64,000 bases of DNA from Opitutaceae bacterium (GTDB lineage: Bacteria > Verrucomicrobiota > Verrucomicrobiia > Opitutales > Opitutaceae), in NCBI GenBank assembly GCA_024233285.1, contig JACKPU010000002.1:62001-126000 (forward strand). The letters are read 5' to 3'. Positions 34,446-42,570 of the stretch are shown here, in pieces (the first letter of the stretch is position 1; each line of letters opens with the position of its first letter). The notes below the pieces were generated by a model. The model did not search any database. It saw only the letters and a list, made by a program, of their open reading frames with translations, and was not told the origin of the DNA. Both the position numbers and the translations under genes were made by a program.

Positions 34446-34964
34446 TCAGTCCATGGCGGTGTTCAACACCCGCCGAAGGAGTGAATTCAGCGTCTTCAAA
34501 TGGGTTTCACTGAGGACTGATAGCGACGCCTGGGCCTCGCCGAATCTGCGGGTCAGGACTTGGTCGATCAGCGATTTGCCATTGGCGGTCAGCCGAATTT
34601 TTCGACCCCGGCGATCATCCGCACTGATATGCCGGGTGATGCATCCCTTGGTTTCAAGCCGGTCCAAACAAGCGGTCATCGCGCCGGATGTGATCATTAC
34701 CGAACGAATCAAATCGGCGGGCGCGAGTTCATGCGGCCGCGGCGTTCTTCGCAGGGTGCCCAGAACATCCAGATCGGTGTAGTTCATGCCAAACGCATCC
34801 AGTGATTTCGTGGCGCGTTGTTCCATGATCCGGCCGGTGTAAATCAGTCGGCATACCGTCTGGATCGTCAGGGCGTCCAGGTCAGGACGTTCGTGGCGAA
34901 AGCCCTCGACCACTTCATCGACCAGATCGGTGCCTGCTGCCTGGATTTTCTTGGGGTTTTGCAT
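34446..34964 (-). CDS. MarR family transcriptional regulator
   Basis: 172 residues. A winged helix-turn-helix of MarR type lies at about 70-145 (LAPADLIRSVMITSGAMTACLDRLETKGCITRHIS, then the wing DRRGRKIRLTANGKSL), flanked by dimerisation helices. ATG 34964 is used; a TTG two codons earlier is possible. A double inverted-repeat site lies at 34991-35038 between this gene and the divergent CPBP protease gene, which suggests autoregulation and control of the neighbour. Confidence 0.9.
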   Translation of the reverse strand: MQNPKKIQAAGTDLVDEVVEGFRHERPDLDALTIQTVCRLIYTGRIMEQRATKSLDAFGMNYTDLDVLGTLRRTPRPHELAPADLIRSVMITSGAMTACLDRLETKGCITRHISADDRRGRKIRLTANGKSLIDQVLTRRFGEAQASLSVLSETHLKTLNSLLRRVLNTAMD

Positions 34965-34990
34965 GCTCAATTTTGCGGGACATCTAATTT

Positions 34991-35038
34991 TATCTTTACA
35001 TCAAGACATATCCGTAGAGATATCTCGAAGTGAAGATA
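34991..35038. promoter_or_regulatory. Probable MarR-type operator pair
   Basis: Two related sites in opposite orientation. 34991-35010 reads TATCTTTACATCAAGACATA, and the reverse complement of 35021-35038 reads TATCTTCACTTCGAGATA. Both share TATCTTyACwTCrAGA. They sit in the divergent gap between the MarR gene and the CPBP gene. Confidence 0.6.
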
Positions 35039-35058
35039 ATAGTGGAGACCGCACTATC

Positions 35059-35682
35059 ATGCTGCTGCAAGAAATCATCAACACCCTGATTCAACTGATC
35101 ATGGCGTTCGTCATCGCCGGTCTGGCCTACGCGCTGGCCGGCAAATCCCGGGGCCGCTTTGCGGAATATATCGGGTTGATCCGTCCGACCGGAGCGTCCG
35201 TGAAACTTGCCGCGCTGGCCGCCCTCGTGCTGGTGCCCGTCAGCTTGGCGCTGTTCTATTTCACTCCGTTGAAAGCGATCTCCACCGCAGAAAACACGGT
35301 GACGGGCGCATTGCGCAACCACGGGTTCGGCGGCGAGGCTGTCCTGTTGATTGTCATCGTGGCCCTGATCAAGACGTCTTTTACCGAGGAAATCATTTTC
35401 CGCGGAGTGGTCGCGAAGCGGTTGATCCGATGGTGGGGCCTCGGGATCGGCAACACGGTGCATGCGACGTTGTTTGCGGGCGTGCACCTGGTGATCTTTG
35501 TCGCTCCCGGTGGTCCTGCGTTCAATCCCGTCCTCGCCCTGGCGATCCTCGTCATTACTGGCACCGGCGCGTGGGTGCAGGCATGGCTGAATGAACGACG
35601 GGGCAATGGGTCCATTGGTCCGGGATGGTTGATTCATGCGGCGACCAATCTCATTTCCTATCCGATCCTTGCCTATCTCTGA
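35059..35682 (+). CDS. CPBP family intramembrane glutamic endopeptidase
   Basis: 207 residues with about six membrane segments. The CPBP/Abi catalytic motifs are FTEEIIFRGVVAKRL (Glu-Glu and Arg), NTVHATLFAGVHLVIF and WLIHAATNLISY. Members include Rce1-like proteases, bacteriocin self-immunity proteins and uncharacterised proteins. ATG 35059 is chosen because the frame upstream overlaps the operator. Divergent arrangement with a MarR gene suggests repression by that regulator. Confidence 0.85.
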   Translation: MLLQEIINTLIQLIMAFVIAGLAYALAGKSRGRFAEYIGLIRPTGASVKLAALAALVLVPVSLALFYFTPLKAISTAENTVTGALRNHGFGGEAVLLIVIVALIKTSFTEEIIFRGVVAKRLIRWWGLGIGNTVHATLFAGVHLVIFVAPGGPAFNPVLALAILVITGTGAWVQAWLNERRGNGSIGPGWLIHAATNLISYPILAYL

Positions 35683-35722
35683 CCTCTGACTGAACCGCGC
35701 ATCATCCACCGGAATCAACACC

Positions 35723-36094
35723 ATGAAGTTGGGAACGTTCTCAATCAGTCTGGCCGTGAAGGACATCACCGCGTCCCGCGCTTTCTACCAGAAACTCGGA
35801 TTCGCCATGGTGGATGGAGATCCGGATCAAGGCTGGCTGATCCTGGCCAACGGCGACGCGAAAGTCGGATTATTCCAGGACATGTTCGAGTCGAACATTC
35901 TGACGTTTCATCCCGGTGTGCGACCGGCCGGCGCGCCGGCCGAGGATCACCTCGACATCCGGGACATGCAAAAACAGCTCAAGCATCAGGGCATGACCTT
36001 TGTCAGCGAGGCCGATGAATCCACGAGTGGCCCGGCCAGCTTCATGCTGACTGATCCGGACGGGAATACGATCCTCGTCGATCAGCACGCGTGA
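35723..36094 (+). CDS. VOC (glyoxalase/bleomycin-resistance) family protein
   Basis: 123 residues with the paired beta-alpha-beta-beta-beta fold of the VOC superfamily: SLAVKDITASRAFYQKLGF in the first module, and PASFMLTDPDGNTILVDQH at the end. One possible metal ligand set (His in HPGV or DHLD, Glu absent at the usual place) is incomplete, so it may be a lyase-like or binding member. It follows the CPBP gene by 40 bases and may share its MarR-controlled transcript. Confidence 0.85.
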   Translation: MKLGTFSISLAVKDITASRAFYQKLGFAMVDGDPDQGWLILANGDAKVGLFQDMFESNILTFHPGVRPAGAPAEDHLDIRDMQKQLKHQGMTFVSEADESTSGPASFMLTDPDGNTILVDQHA

Positions 36095-36138
36095 AGGGGA
36101 GGATGTAGGCGGAAGTGGACCAGATCCTGCGCCGGTGA
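36094..36138 (+). pseudogene. Decayed fragment of a DUF2200 gene
   Basis: Directly after the VOC stop, one frame reads KGRM-stop-AEVDQILRR-stop. This parallels KGRTKAEVDQIL in the intact DUF2200 protein, followed by a C-terminal end like its ILRG-stop. The nucleotide match is also clear (GTGGACCAGATC against GTGGATCAGATT). It looks like an internally deleted remnant. Confidence 0.55.
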
Positions 36139-36180
36139 TCGCGCAGACGGCGTGGGCGTCGCCAGTGTCCCGCTCCGGCC

Positions 36181-36950
36181 TTAGGCCAGTGGCGGTGGCG
36201 TGGTTCGCCGGCTGAGGTCGGCCTGACCGTCGACAAAATAAACGCAGCTCCGTTCGACCAACGGGCGCGGCGTGGCGGTGGTCGCTTGTTCAACGGCGTT
36301 GGCGTTCGCGTATTCCATGAAAAATCCGCGGCGCGGCTGATCGCTGTGATTGAGCAACGAACGGTGCAGGGTCAGGCCGGTGAAGGCCACGGCTTCGCCG
36401 GGTTGCAATATGGCGGGCACCCCGTCGCCCTCCACCGGCACATGCAGATGCCAGCTCTCGCCCTTGGTTTCGTGCGGCAGCAGTCCGCGTTTGTGACTGC
36501 CGGGGTGCACATACACGCACCCATTGTGCTCGTTCACGACGTCGAGGGCCACCCACACGGTGATGTTGGTCGCGGGTTCGATGCCTTGGGAATAGCCATT
36601 GTCCTGATGCCAGGGGAACGCGCTTTTGCCGGAGGCGGCGTCGGGAAACTTGGTCACAAACTGGGTGAACCAAAAAATCAGGTCCGGCCCGATGAGCTGC
36701 TGCATGGCGGGCACGTGGGCCCTTGAGGCCGACTTCACGCACGTCGCCGGAGTAGGCTTGGATTTGGCTGCGAAAAATGGTCAGACCGGTTTGCACAGTG
36801 CTGTCCGGCCAGATGCCGGCGGTGCGGAAACGCAGCTCCTCCGCCTGCATCGCGGCGATCTGCGCGTCGGTGAGCACCTTGCCCAACAACAGGTAGCCGT
36901 GCTCGTGATAGTGGTGGATTTGCTCCGCGTTGAGGGGTGATGGGCTTCAT
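36181..36950 (-). pseudogene. Phytanoyl-CoA dioxygenase (PhyH) family gene with two frameshifts
   Basis: Three frames are needed to read one protein. MKPITP (from ATG 36950) is in the first. The second runs LNAEQIHHYHEHGYLLLGKVLTD through SGDVREVGLK. The third runs AHVPAMQQLIGPDL to the end, with the Fe(II) ligands in FPWHQDNGY (His, Asp), a late His in LTLHRSLLNHS and the 2-oxoglutarate-type Arg in QPRRGFF. Both shifts are explained by one extra base in a homopolymer run (four C near 36938, three G near 36723). Either the gene is dead or the assembly has indel errors. If intact it would be a non-heme iron oxygenase of about 255 residues. Confidence 0.75.
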
Positions 36951-37002
36951 GAGATCGAATCGGGTGAGGGTGATGGGGCGGATGGGCGGTTGGGGAACGT
37001 AA

Positions 37003-37130
37003 ATTTCAACGACGCGGCGTGATTGGTGGCCTCCGCGTGGAGGCTATTGAGGATCCGACGAAGCAGAGAACTCGCTACTTTCGCAAACTCGCCCATGAAC
37101 CGGCCAAAGGGAAGTCGATGCCGCATATCC
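37003..37130 (+). pseudogene. Decayed 3' part of a second DUF2200 copy
   Basis: One frame reads GGLRVEAIEDPTKQRTRYFR followed by KLAHEPAKGKSMPHIPR. The intact DUF2200 protein at 34062-34415 ends with GIRVEDIEDPTMQEIRYLD and KLVDELANGKAMAKILRG, identical at most of the conserved positions. There is no start and no proper N-terminal half. Together with the remnant at 36094 it brackets the broken PhyH gene. Confidence 0.6.
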
Positions 37131-37161
37131 CGCGCGACTGGGGGAGCGGACTAAAACTTCA

Positions 37162-37219
37162 AAGCCTGACCATCTCTCCCTAAAAATTAACAAGTTTCGG
37201 CCTGACCCCTTTTCAGGCC
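37162..37219. repeat. Non-coding segment with repeated GGTCAGGC motif, possible end of a lost transposon
   Basis: The reverse strand carries AAAAGGGGTCAGGCCGAAAC, an AT-rich run, then GAGAGATGGTCAGGCTTTG. GGCCTGA/TCAGGCC at 37199-37219 forms a hairpin. Such sequences often flank IS200-like (REP-associated) transposase genes, but no transposase is found here. This and the adjacent stretch to 37395 contain no convincing gene. Confidence 0.4.
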
Positions 37220-37253
37220 TTCTTCATCTTTCTTCCGCCGATCGATTCCGGTC

Positions 37254-37280
37254 AGACAGGCCGACTTGTCGGCCTTGTCT
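37254..37280. repeat. Strong imperfect hairpin
   Basis: AGACAGGCCGAC and GTCGGCCTTGTCT form a long stem with a 2-base loop and one bulge. No T-run follows. It lies in the gene-free part of the accessory stretch. Confidence 0.5.
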
Positions 37281-37395
37281 GCACCGACTGGATCAACTCG
37301 TCTTCGATGGGAAAGTCGTCTGCGACATCGCACGCCAAACCGGTGAAGTGCTCGTGGGGAAGTGTGCGGCCGGCGGATTCATGAGATGGGAACAG

Positions 37396-37626
37396 TCAGG
37401 AGTCCACGCGGTGGACGGTAAGCTGTCGCTCGACGACCTCAAACGTCTGGGAATCGATACGATTCACGTGCAACCCGTCCGAAGTAATGACGCTCTTCAA
37501 ACCGGGCGTTTTACTGCGCCCTTCACGCATTGAGGACGTGTCGACCCAATGCTGCAAAACGACGAGATCGAACTCTTCGCCGTCCGCGCTACGCGCTTTG
37601 AAATTCTCGATGACTGTAGGATTCAT
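37396..37626 (-). CDS. Small conserved-looking hypothetical protein
   Basis: 76 residues beginning MNPTVIENFKARSADGEEFDL. The pattern (a charged strand, then HWVDTSS, then PGLKSVITSDGLHVNRID) resembles a family of small uncharacterised proteins with a TSDGxxVNR element, so I think it is real. It is probably soluble, with no signal peptide, membrane segment or cysteine. It is isolated, between lower-GC flanks. No function can be assigned. Confidence 0.55.
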   Translation of the reverse strand: MNPTVIENFKARSADGEEFDLVVLQHWVDTSSMREGRSKTPGLKSVITSDGLHVNRIDSQTFEVVERQLTVHRVDS

Positions 37627-37742
37627 AAGATTTCTGCCGATCAGTGTTATTCGGCCTTAGTCAAAAGCCTTAGTGGAGTGGTGTGACATTGATACAGTGA
37701 ATGAGATAAAGCATTGGGCCTCAACTTCTGAGTGTGTTTTGG

Positions 37743-37789
37743 GTAAGGCTTTCGACAGAAGTGCGGTAGGCTCCGTCTAAAGCCTTACT
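37743..37789 (-). terminator. Possible terminator hairpin downstream of the Gfo/Idh gene
   Basis: TAAGGCTTT (37744-37752) and AAAGCCTTA (37779-37787) form a 9-base stem with a long loop, just beyond the stop at 37811. There is no good T-run, so the call is weak. The surrounding 37627-37810 is visibly AT-richer than the rest and repeats AAAGCCTTAG or AAAGCCTTAC. Confidence 0.3.
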
Positions 37790-37810
37790 CAGTTAGGCAT
37801 GGGTTTAGTC

Positions 37811-38968
37811 TTATGCTTTGGGAAACTTCACCCACTTGGCGCCGAGTTTGGATGACTTCACGACAGTCTCGATGAAGGCCATGCCGTAGACGCCGTCTTC
37901 GATCGTGGGGAAGTCGAGGTCCTTGGGCTGCTTCTTGCCGGTGACTTCGGCTTCGATGGCGCGGAAGGCCTCGAGGTAGATATTGGCGAAGGCTTCCAAG
38001 TAGCCCTCGGGGTGGCCGAAGGGAATGCGGGTGAACTTCTGGCCGTGTGCGGAAATGTAGCCGTTGCCGCGGCGCCAGATTTCGCGGGGTTTGTCGGCGT
38101 ATTTGACGACGAGCTCGTTGGGATGCTCCTGGCACCACTCGAGGCCGGCCTTGGTGCCGTAAACGCGGATGTTGAGCATGTTCTCGTCGCCGATGCAGAT
38201 CTGCGAGGAGTGGAGGATGCCCTTGGCGCCGCCTTTGTAACGCACGAGCACGTTGCCATCGTCGTCGAGCTTGCGGCCTTTGACGAAGGCGGTGAGGTCG
38301 GCGCAGAGCGTGTCAATTTCCAGACCGGTAATATAGCGCGCGAGGTTCTCCGCATGCGTGCCGATGTCACCCATGCAACCGGCGGCGCCGCTGCGCTTGG
38401 GATCGGTGCGCCACGAGGCCTGCTTCTGATCGGAGGCCTCGAGGAAGGTGGAGAGCCAGCCCTGCGGGTATTCAACGACGACTTTGCGGAGCGTGCCGAG
38501 GTGGCCCTTCTGCACGAGCTCGCGGGCCTGCTTGACCATGACGTTGCCGGTGTAGTTGTGCGTGAGCACGAAAACCTTGCCGGACTTCTTCACGACCGTG
38601 CGCAGCTTCTTCGCCTCGGCGAGGTCGAAGGTCGCGGGCTTGTCGAGAATGACATTGAAGCCGGACTCAAGAAACAGCTTCGCCGGCGGGAAGTGCTGGT
38701 GGTTGGGCGTGACAATGACGACGAAGTCGAGCCGCTTGTCGGCCGGCATCGCGGCCTCGGCCTTGGCCATTTCCTGATACGAACCGTAGGCGCGGTCCGC
38801 GGGGACGAGCAGGTCGGCCGCGGAATCCTTGGAGCGCTGGGGGTCGGAGGAGAACGCGCCGGCGACGAGCTCGGCCTTGCCATCCATGTGCGCGGCGATG
38901 CGGTGCACCGCGCCGATAAAGGCGCCGCGTCCGCCGCCGATCATGCCAAAACGAAGTTTTCTGTTCAT
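37811..38968 (-). CDS. Gfo/Idh/MocA family oxidoreductase
   Basis: 385 residues. The N-terminal Rossmann fold (LRFGMIGGGRGAFIGAVHR, about 5-23) is followed by FVVIVTPNHQH and the conserved NVILDKPATFDLAEAKKL (the usual EKP motif is here DKP). The C-terminal alpha/beta domain contains SGAAGCMGDIGTHAENLARY, with the catalytic His of the family. Such enzymes oxidise or epimerise sugars and inositols with NAD(P). It heads a leftward pair with the TIM-barrel isomerase upstream, a frequent combination in inositol or sugar catabolism. Confidence 0.88.
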   Translation of the reverse strand: MNRKLRFGMIGGGRGAFIGAVHRIAAHMDGKAELVAGAFSSDPQRSKDSAADLLVPADRAYGSYQEMAKAEAAMPADKRLDFVVIVTPNHQHFPPAKLFLESGFNVILDKPATFDLAEAKKLRTVVKKSGKVFVLTHNYTGNVMVKQARELVQKGHLGTLRKVVVEYPQGWLSTFLEASDQKQASWRTDPKRSGAAGCMGDIGTHAENLARYITGLEIDTLCADLTAFVKGRKLDDDGNVLVRYKGGAKGILHSSQICIGDENMLNIRVYGTKAGLEWCQEHPNELVVKYADKPREIWRRGNGYISAHGQKFTRIPFGHPEGYLEAFANIYLEAFRAIEAEVTGKKQPKDLDFPTIEDGVYGMAFIETVVKSSKLGAKWVKFPKA

Positions 38969-39050
38969 AGCTGTGGGGGAAGAAGCTTTTACAGGAGTAA
39001 ACAGAGGGAACCGAGAATAGCTCAGTTTTCTCTGTTATCTCCTGTGAGAA

Positions 39051-40094
39051 TTATTGGTTTTTCTTATCAAACGCGGCGTCGAAGGCGACGGCGCTCTTGC
39101 TGAAGTCGATGTTCTTGCAGAAGGCGCAGGATTCGCTGGCGCCCTGCACGCGGTCCATGCGGATGTCCTCCCATTCGACGGAGAGCGGGCCGTGGTAGCC
39201 GACGTCGTTGAACGCAACGATGATCTCCTCGAAGTTGATGTCGCCGCGGCCGACGGAGCGGAAATCCCAGTAGCGGCGCGCGTCACCGAAATCGGTGTGA
39301 CCGCCGAAGACGCCGACGGAACCGTCGCCGTGACCCCACCAGACGTCCTTCATGTGGGCGTGGTAGATGCGGTTGCCAAAGGCGCGGATGAACTTCACGT
39401 AGTCGACGCCTTGGTAGCCGAGGTGCGACGGGTCGTAGTTGAAACCGAAACGCTTGTGGCCCTTGACCGCGTCGATCGCGCGTTGCGAGGAGGCGAGATC
39501 AAACGCGATTTCGGTCGGGTGCACCTCGAGGCCGAAGTTGACGTTGACCTTGTCGAAGGCCTCGAGGATCGGGCCGAAGCGCTTGGCGAAATCGGCGTAG
39601 CCCTTGTCCCAGTAAGCCTGATTGGTCGGGGGGAAGGCGTAGATCGAGTGCCAGATGGACGAGCCGGTGAAGCCGTTGACCACGGCGGGGAAGTCGTCGG
39701 TCTTGCCGCGGCCGGGCTTGGCATCGAAGAACTTTCGCGCGGCCTTGCCGGCGGTGATCATCTTCTTGGCGGCGCGCTTGCGCACACCCTCGGGATCGCC
39801 GTTGCCCCAGACGTCGGGCGGGAGAATGGCCTTGTGGCGTTCGTCAATGTGGTCGCAGATCGCCTGGCCGACGAGGTGGCTGGAAATCGCGAAACAGGTC
39901 AGGCCGTGATCGGCGAGCAACGCCCACTTGTCGTTGACGTATTTCTTGGACGAGGCGGCGGCGTCCACATCGAAGTGGTCGCCCCAACAGGCGAGCTCCA
40001 CGCCGTCGTAGCCCATGGACTTGGCGAGGGGAGCGAGTTTTTCGAGGGGCAGGTCGGCCCATTGGCCGGTGAACAGGGTGACTGGTCTTGGCAT
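39051..40094 (-). CDS. Sugar phosphate isomerase/epimerase family (TIM barrel)
   Basis: 347 residues from ATG 40094. It is a xylose-isomerase-like TIM barrel with VTLFTGQWADLPLEKLAPLAKSMGYDGVELACWGDHF, the metal-ligand strand NFGLEVHPTEIAFD (Glu), YDPSHLGYQGVD (Asp/His), YHAHMKD (His) and LSVEWEDIRMD (Glu). All four metal ligands appear present. A sugar or inositol derivative is the likely substrate. It is 82 bases upstream of the Gfo/Idh gene and probably co-transcribed. Confidence 0.85.
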   Translation of the reverse strand: MPRPVTLFTGQWADLPLEKLAPLAKSMGYDGVELACWGDHFDVDAAASSKKYVNDKWALLADHGLTCFAISSHLVGQAICDHIDERHKAILPPDVWGNGDPEGVRKRAAKKMITAGKAARKFFDAKPGRGKTDDFPAVVNGFTGSSIWHSIYAFPPTNQAYWDKGYADFAKRFGPILEAFDKVNVNFGLEVHPTEIAFDLASSQRAIDAVKGHKRFGFNYDPSHLGYQGVDYVKFIRAFGNRIYHAHMKDVWWGHGDGSVGVFGGHTDFGDARRYWDFRSVGRGDINFEEIIVAFNDVGYHGPLSVEWEDIRMDRVQGASESCAFCKNIDFSKSAVAFDAAFDKKNQ

Positions 40095-40222
40095 AAAGAT
40101 GCGGGGTTGAAAGGTTGGGCCGTCGCGACGGCAGGGTGCTACCGTTCTTGCGCAATGCCGTTTAGCCGCAAGTGCTTTGTGCGGCATCGCGTCCGATTTA
40201 GCGGTGAGGGGCGGTTCTCAAC

Positions 40223-40380
40223 CTCACGCAGAGACGCGGAGACGCGGAGATTATAAACACGGATGAGATTGAGGTAGGGCGGCCTGTCTCAGGCCGCCGC
40301 GAATTGATTCGAAATCGGTGGTCTGGGACAGACCGCCCTACCATGCTGTCTGACTCTGCGCCTCCGCGGCTCTGCGTGAG
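40223..40380. mobile_element. MITE-like composite palindrome E1 containing a paired hairpin
   Basis: The outer arms are inverted: CTCACGCAGAGACGCGGAGA at 40223-40242 and its counterpart TCCGCGGCTCTGCGTGAG ending at 40380. Inside is a paired hairpin (40273-40298 and 40320-40342) with inverted ends GGTAGGGCGG and CCGCCCTACC. It has no coding capacity. It fills the gap between the isomerase gene and the aldo/keto reductase gene. Related elements are at 41431 and 54374. Confidence 0.6.
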
Positions 40381-40387
40381 CTCCAAA

Positions 40388-41377
40388 CTAAACGATGCGC
40401 GTTTCGGAGTTCCACATGTCGGCGTTGGGGCCGAGGGCGGATTTCAATTCCTGGGTGGCGGCGTCGAGGGCCTTGAGCGTGGCGGCGTCGAGTTTGAGTT
40501 CGGCGGCGCGCAGGTTGGCGGCGACCTGGGCGGGCGTGCGCGCCCCGAAGATGACCGAGGTCACGCCGCGTTGGTGCAGCAACCACGCGAGCGCGACATC
40601 GGCCATGGGTTGGCCCAGGCCGTCGGCGATCACGCGAATGCGTTCGATGGTGACGAAGGTGAGTTCCTCATGGCCCGATTCGCCGTGACGCGCGAGCGCG
40701 CTGCCGGATTTGAAATGGCGCGTGCGATTGCGCCCGTCCGGCACCTCGGCCGCGGATTTGAAACGGCCGGTGAGCAGGGCCTGGGCAAGCGGACTGTAGC
40801 ACAGGATGCCAAGACCGGTGTCGGCGCAGGCGTCCACGATGTCGAATTCGATGGCGCGCCAGAGCAGATTGTAGGCGAGCTGGTTCGTGACCCAACCGGT
40901 GCCTTTGGCGTGCAGTCGGGCGAGGGTCTGCGGGCCACAGTTGCTGACGCCGAGGGCGCGCACCTTGCCGTCATCGCGCAGCTTTTCAAACGCTGCGATG
41001 GTCTCTTCCAGCGGTGAACCGGGCGGGCACCAATGGATTTGCAGCAGATCGATGCAGTCGGTCTGCAGGCGCCGGAGGCTTGCTTCGCAGGACGCGATGG
41101 CATCGGCGTAGGCCAGATGACTGCCGCCGACCTTGGTGGCAATCAGCGCGCGATCGCGCCGATCCCGCAAGGCGCGGCCGGTGATTTCCTCGCTGAGCCC
41201 GCCGCCATAACCCGGTGCGGTGTCGATCAACGTAATCCCGGCATCCAGTGCGGCGTGAATCGTGGCGATGGAATCGGCCTCATCTTGCGGTCCCCAAAGT
41301 TGTCCGCCCGCCATGGCCCAAGTGCCGAGGGCGAGAGGGGAAACCGGCAGCGGCAGTGCGTCGTAACGTGCAGTCAT
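40388..41377 (-). CDS. Aldo/keto reductase
   Basis: 329 residues with the AKR (alpha/beta)8 signature. LALGTWAMAGGQLWG is followed by DAGITLIDTAPGYGGGLSEEITGRAL (catalytic Asp and Tyr), LIATKVGG (Lys) and LLQIHWCPPGSPLEE (His). The C-terminal part has the NADPH-binding TSVIFGARTPAQVAANL. It is likely a cytoplasmic sugar or aldehyde reductase or dehydrogenase. Repeats E1 and E2 flank it on both sides, within 10 and 54 bases. Confidence 0.9.
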   Translation of the reverse strand: MTARYDALPLPVSPLALGTWAMAGGQLWGPQDEADSIATIHAALDAGITLIDTAPGYGGGLSEEITGRALRDRRDRALIATKVGGSHLAYADAIASCEASLRRLQTDCIDLLQIHWCPPGSPLEETIAAFEKLRDDGKVRALGVSNCGPQTLARLHAKGTGWVTNQLAYNLLWRAIEFDIVDACADTGLGILCYSPLAQALLTGRFKSAAEVPDGRNRTRHFKSGSALARHGESGHEELTFVTIERIRVIADGLGQPMADVALAWLLHQRGVTSVIFGARTPAQVAANLRAAELKLDAATLKALDAATQELKSALGPNADMWNSETRIV

Positions 41378-41430
41378 CAGCTCAACCCTGCGGAGGAGAT
41401 AGGCAGGTTCAACGCTGGAACGAAAAATGT

Positions 41431-41551
41431 CTCACCCCGAGCCGCGAAGCGAGAGACAGAATTGAAAAACTCAGAAACCAAGAAGCCATAAATTCCGGTT
41501 CATGGTTTTCTGGTTTCGGAATTTCTCTGCGCCTCCGCGGCTCTGCGTGAG
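41431..41551. mobile_element. MITE-like composite palindrome E2
   Basis: The left arm is CTCACCCCGAGCCGCG (degenerate). The right arm is CTCTGCGCCTCCGCGG followed by CTCTGCGTGAG. Inside is AAACCAAGAAGCCATAAA, inverted as TTCATGGTTTTCTGGTTT. The 20-base AAACCAGAAAACCATGAACC (here on the minus strand, 41498-41517) recurs exactly in E3 on the plus strand. Confidence 0.6.
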
Positions 41552-41562
41552 GCTCAACCTGC

Positions 41563-42567
41563 TCACGTCGCGGCGTCGTAGCCGGCGGGGGTGACGGGCA
41601 TGTCCAACGGTTCGCCGGCGGCGTAGTGGCGCAGATTGCGCAAGGCATGGCGGCCGGCATCGACGTAGCGATCGAGGGTGGGGCCGGCGATGTGCGGCGT
41701 GAGGCTGACGTTGCGCAGACCGCGCCAACCGCTTTCGACCGGCATGGGTTCCTGCACGAACACATCGAGGCCGACCTGGATATGGCCCTCCTTGGCCACA
41801 CGGAGGAGCGCGTCTTCGTCGGTGATTGCGGCGCGGGCGACGTTGACGAACACGCCGCTGGGGCGGATCAGGCGGAAATGTTTTTCGGTCACGGTGCCGC
41901 GGGTCGCATCAATCAGCGGCGCAAGCTCGACGATCACGTCGTTGTAGGCGAACAGCGATTCGAGCGAGGCGGCGGGTTTGGCGCCGGTCGCCGCGGCGGC
42001 CTTGGCGTCGAAGTCCGGCGCGAACACCGACACGGAGCAATCGAACGGCGCGATGAGTTTGAGAAACTCGCGCGCGACACTGCCGTAGCCGTGCACGCCG
42101 ACGCGGCGTTCGAAGAGCGAGCCGACTTTTTCCCAATCGTCGCGCCAGCCTTGCTCGTGATGAATCGTGAGCTGCCAGTGCCGGTCGCGGCGCAGGCAGG
42201 CGAGGGTGTGAAAGAGCGCGCATTCGGCGACGGTGCGGCTGATGATGTTGGCCCAGTTGGAAACGAGCAGGCCGGCTTCGATCTGTTGACGCGTGACGAG
42301 CCGGCGGACCGAACCGGTGACGTAGCACACATAGCGCAGACGGTCGGGCAACGGCTGGGGCAGGGCCTGCGTCTGCCAGCACGCGAGCACGACCTCGGGA
42401 TTGCGGCGCGCGATCTCGGCGTTGACCTCGGCGGCGCTGCGATCGGTCGGGTCGATCAACGCGAAGTCCGGCGCGAGCGCACGAATCTGGTCATACAAAT
42501 CACCAGGAAAAAACTTTTCCTGCTCGAACGGAGTCAGGATGGCGAGAAGGGAGGAAATGCCGGGCAT
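41563..42567 (-). CDS. D-2-hydroxyacid dehydrogenase family protein
   Basis: 334 residues. The NAD-binding domain has GVHGYGSVAREFLKL, then the catalytic triad-type residues: Arg in VNVARAAITDEDAL, Glu in VGLDVFVQEPMP and His in SLTPHIAGPT. The protein is slightly short of typical D-3-phosphoglycerate dehydrogenases and lacks an ACT domain. It may oxidise or reduce a 2-hydroxy acid such as glycerate, glyoxylate or lactate. It lies in the same orientation as the downstream reductase and upstream NamZ-like and glycerate kinase genes. Confidence 0.88.
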   Translation of the reverse strand: MPGISSLLAILTPFEQEKFFPGDLYDQIRALAPDFALIDPTDRSAAEVNAEIARRNPEVVLACWQTQALPQPLPDRLRYVCYVTGSVRRLVTRQQIEAGLLVSNWANIISRTVAECALFHTLACLRRDRHWQLTIHHEQGWRDDWEKVGSLFERRVGVHGYGSVAREFLKLIAPFDCSVSVFAPDFDAKAAAATGAKPAASLESLFAYNDVIVELAPLIDATRGTVTEKHFRLIRPSGVFVNVARAAITDEDALLRVAKEGHIQVGLDVFVQEPMPVESGWRGLRNVSLTPHIAGPTLDRYVDAGRHALRNLRHYAAGEPLDMPVTPAGYDAAT

Positions 42568-42570
42568 GGT

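Noticed and set aside
37348..37533. A 61-codon plus-strand open frame overlapping the small minus-strand gene
   Set aside because: The minus-strand reading looks like a known small-protein pattern; the plus-strand one has no recognisable features.
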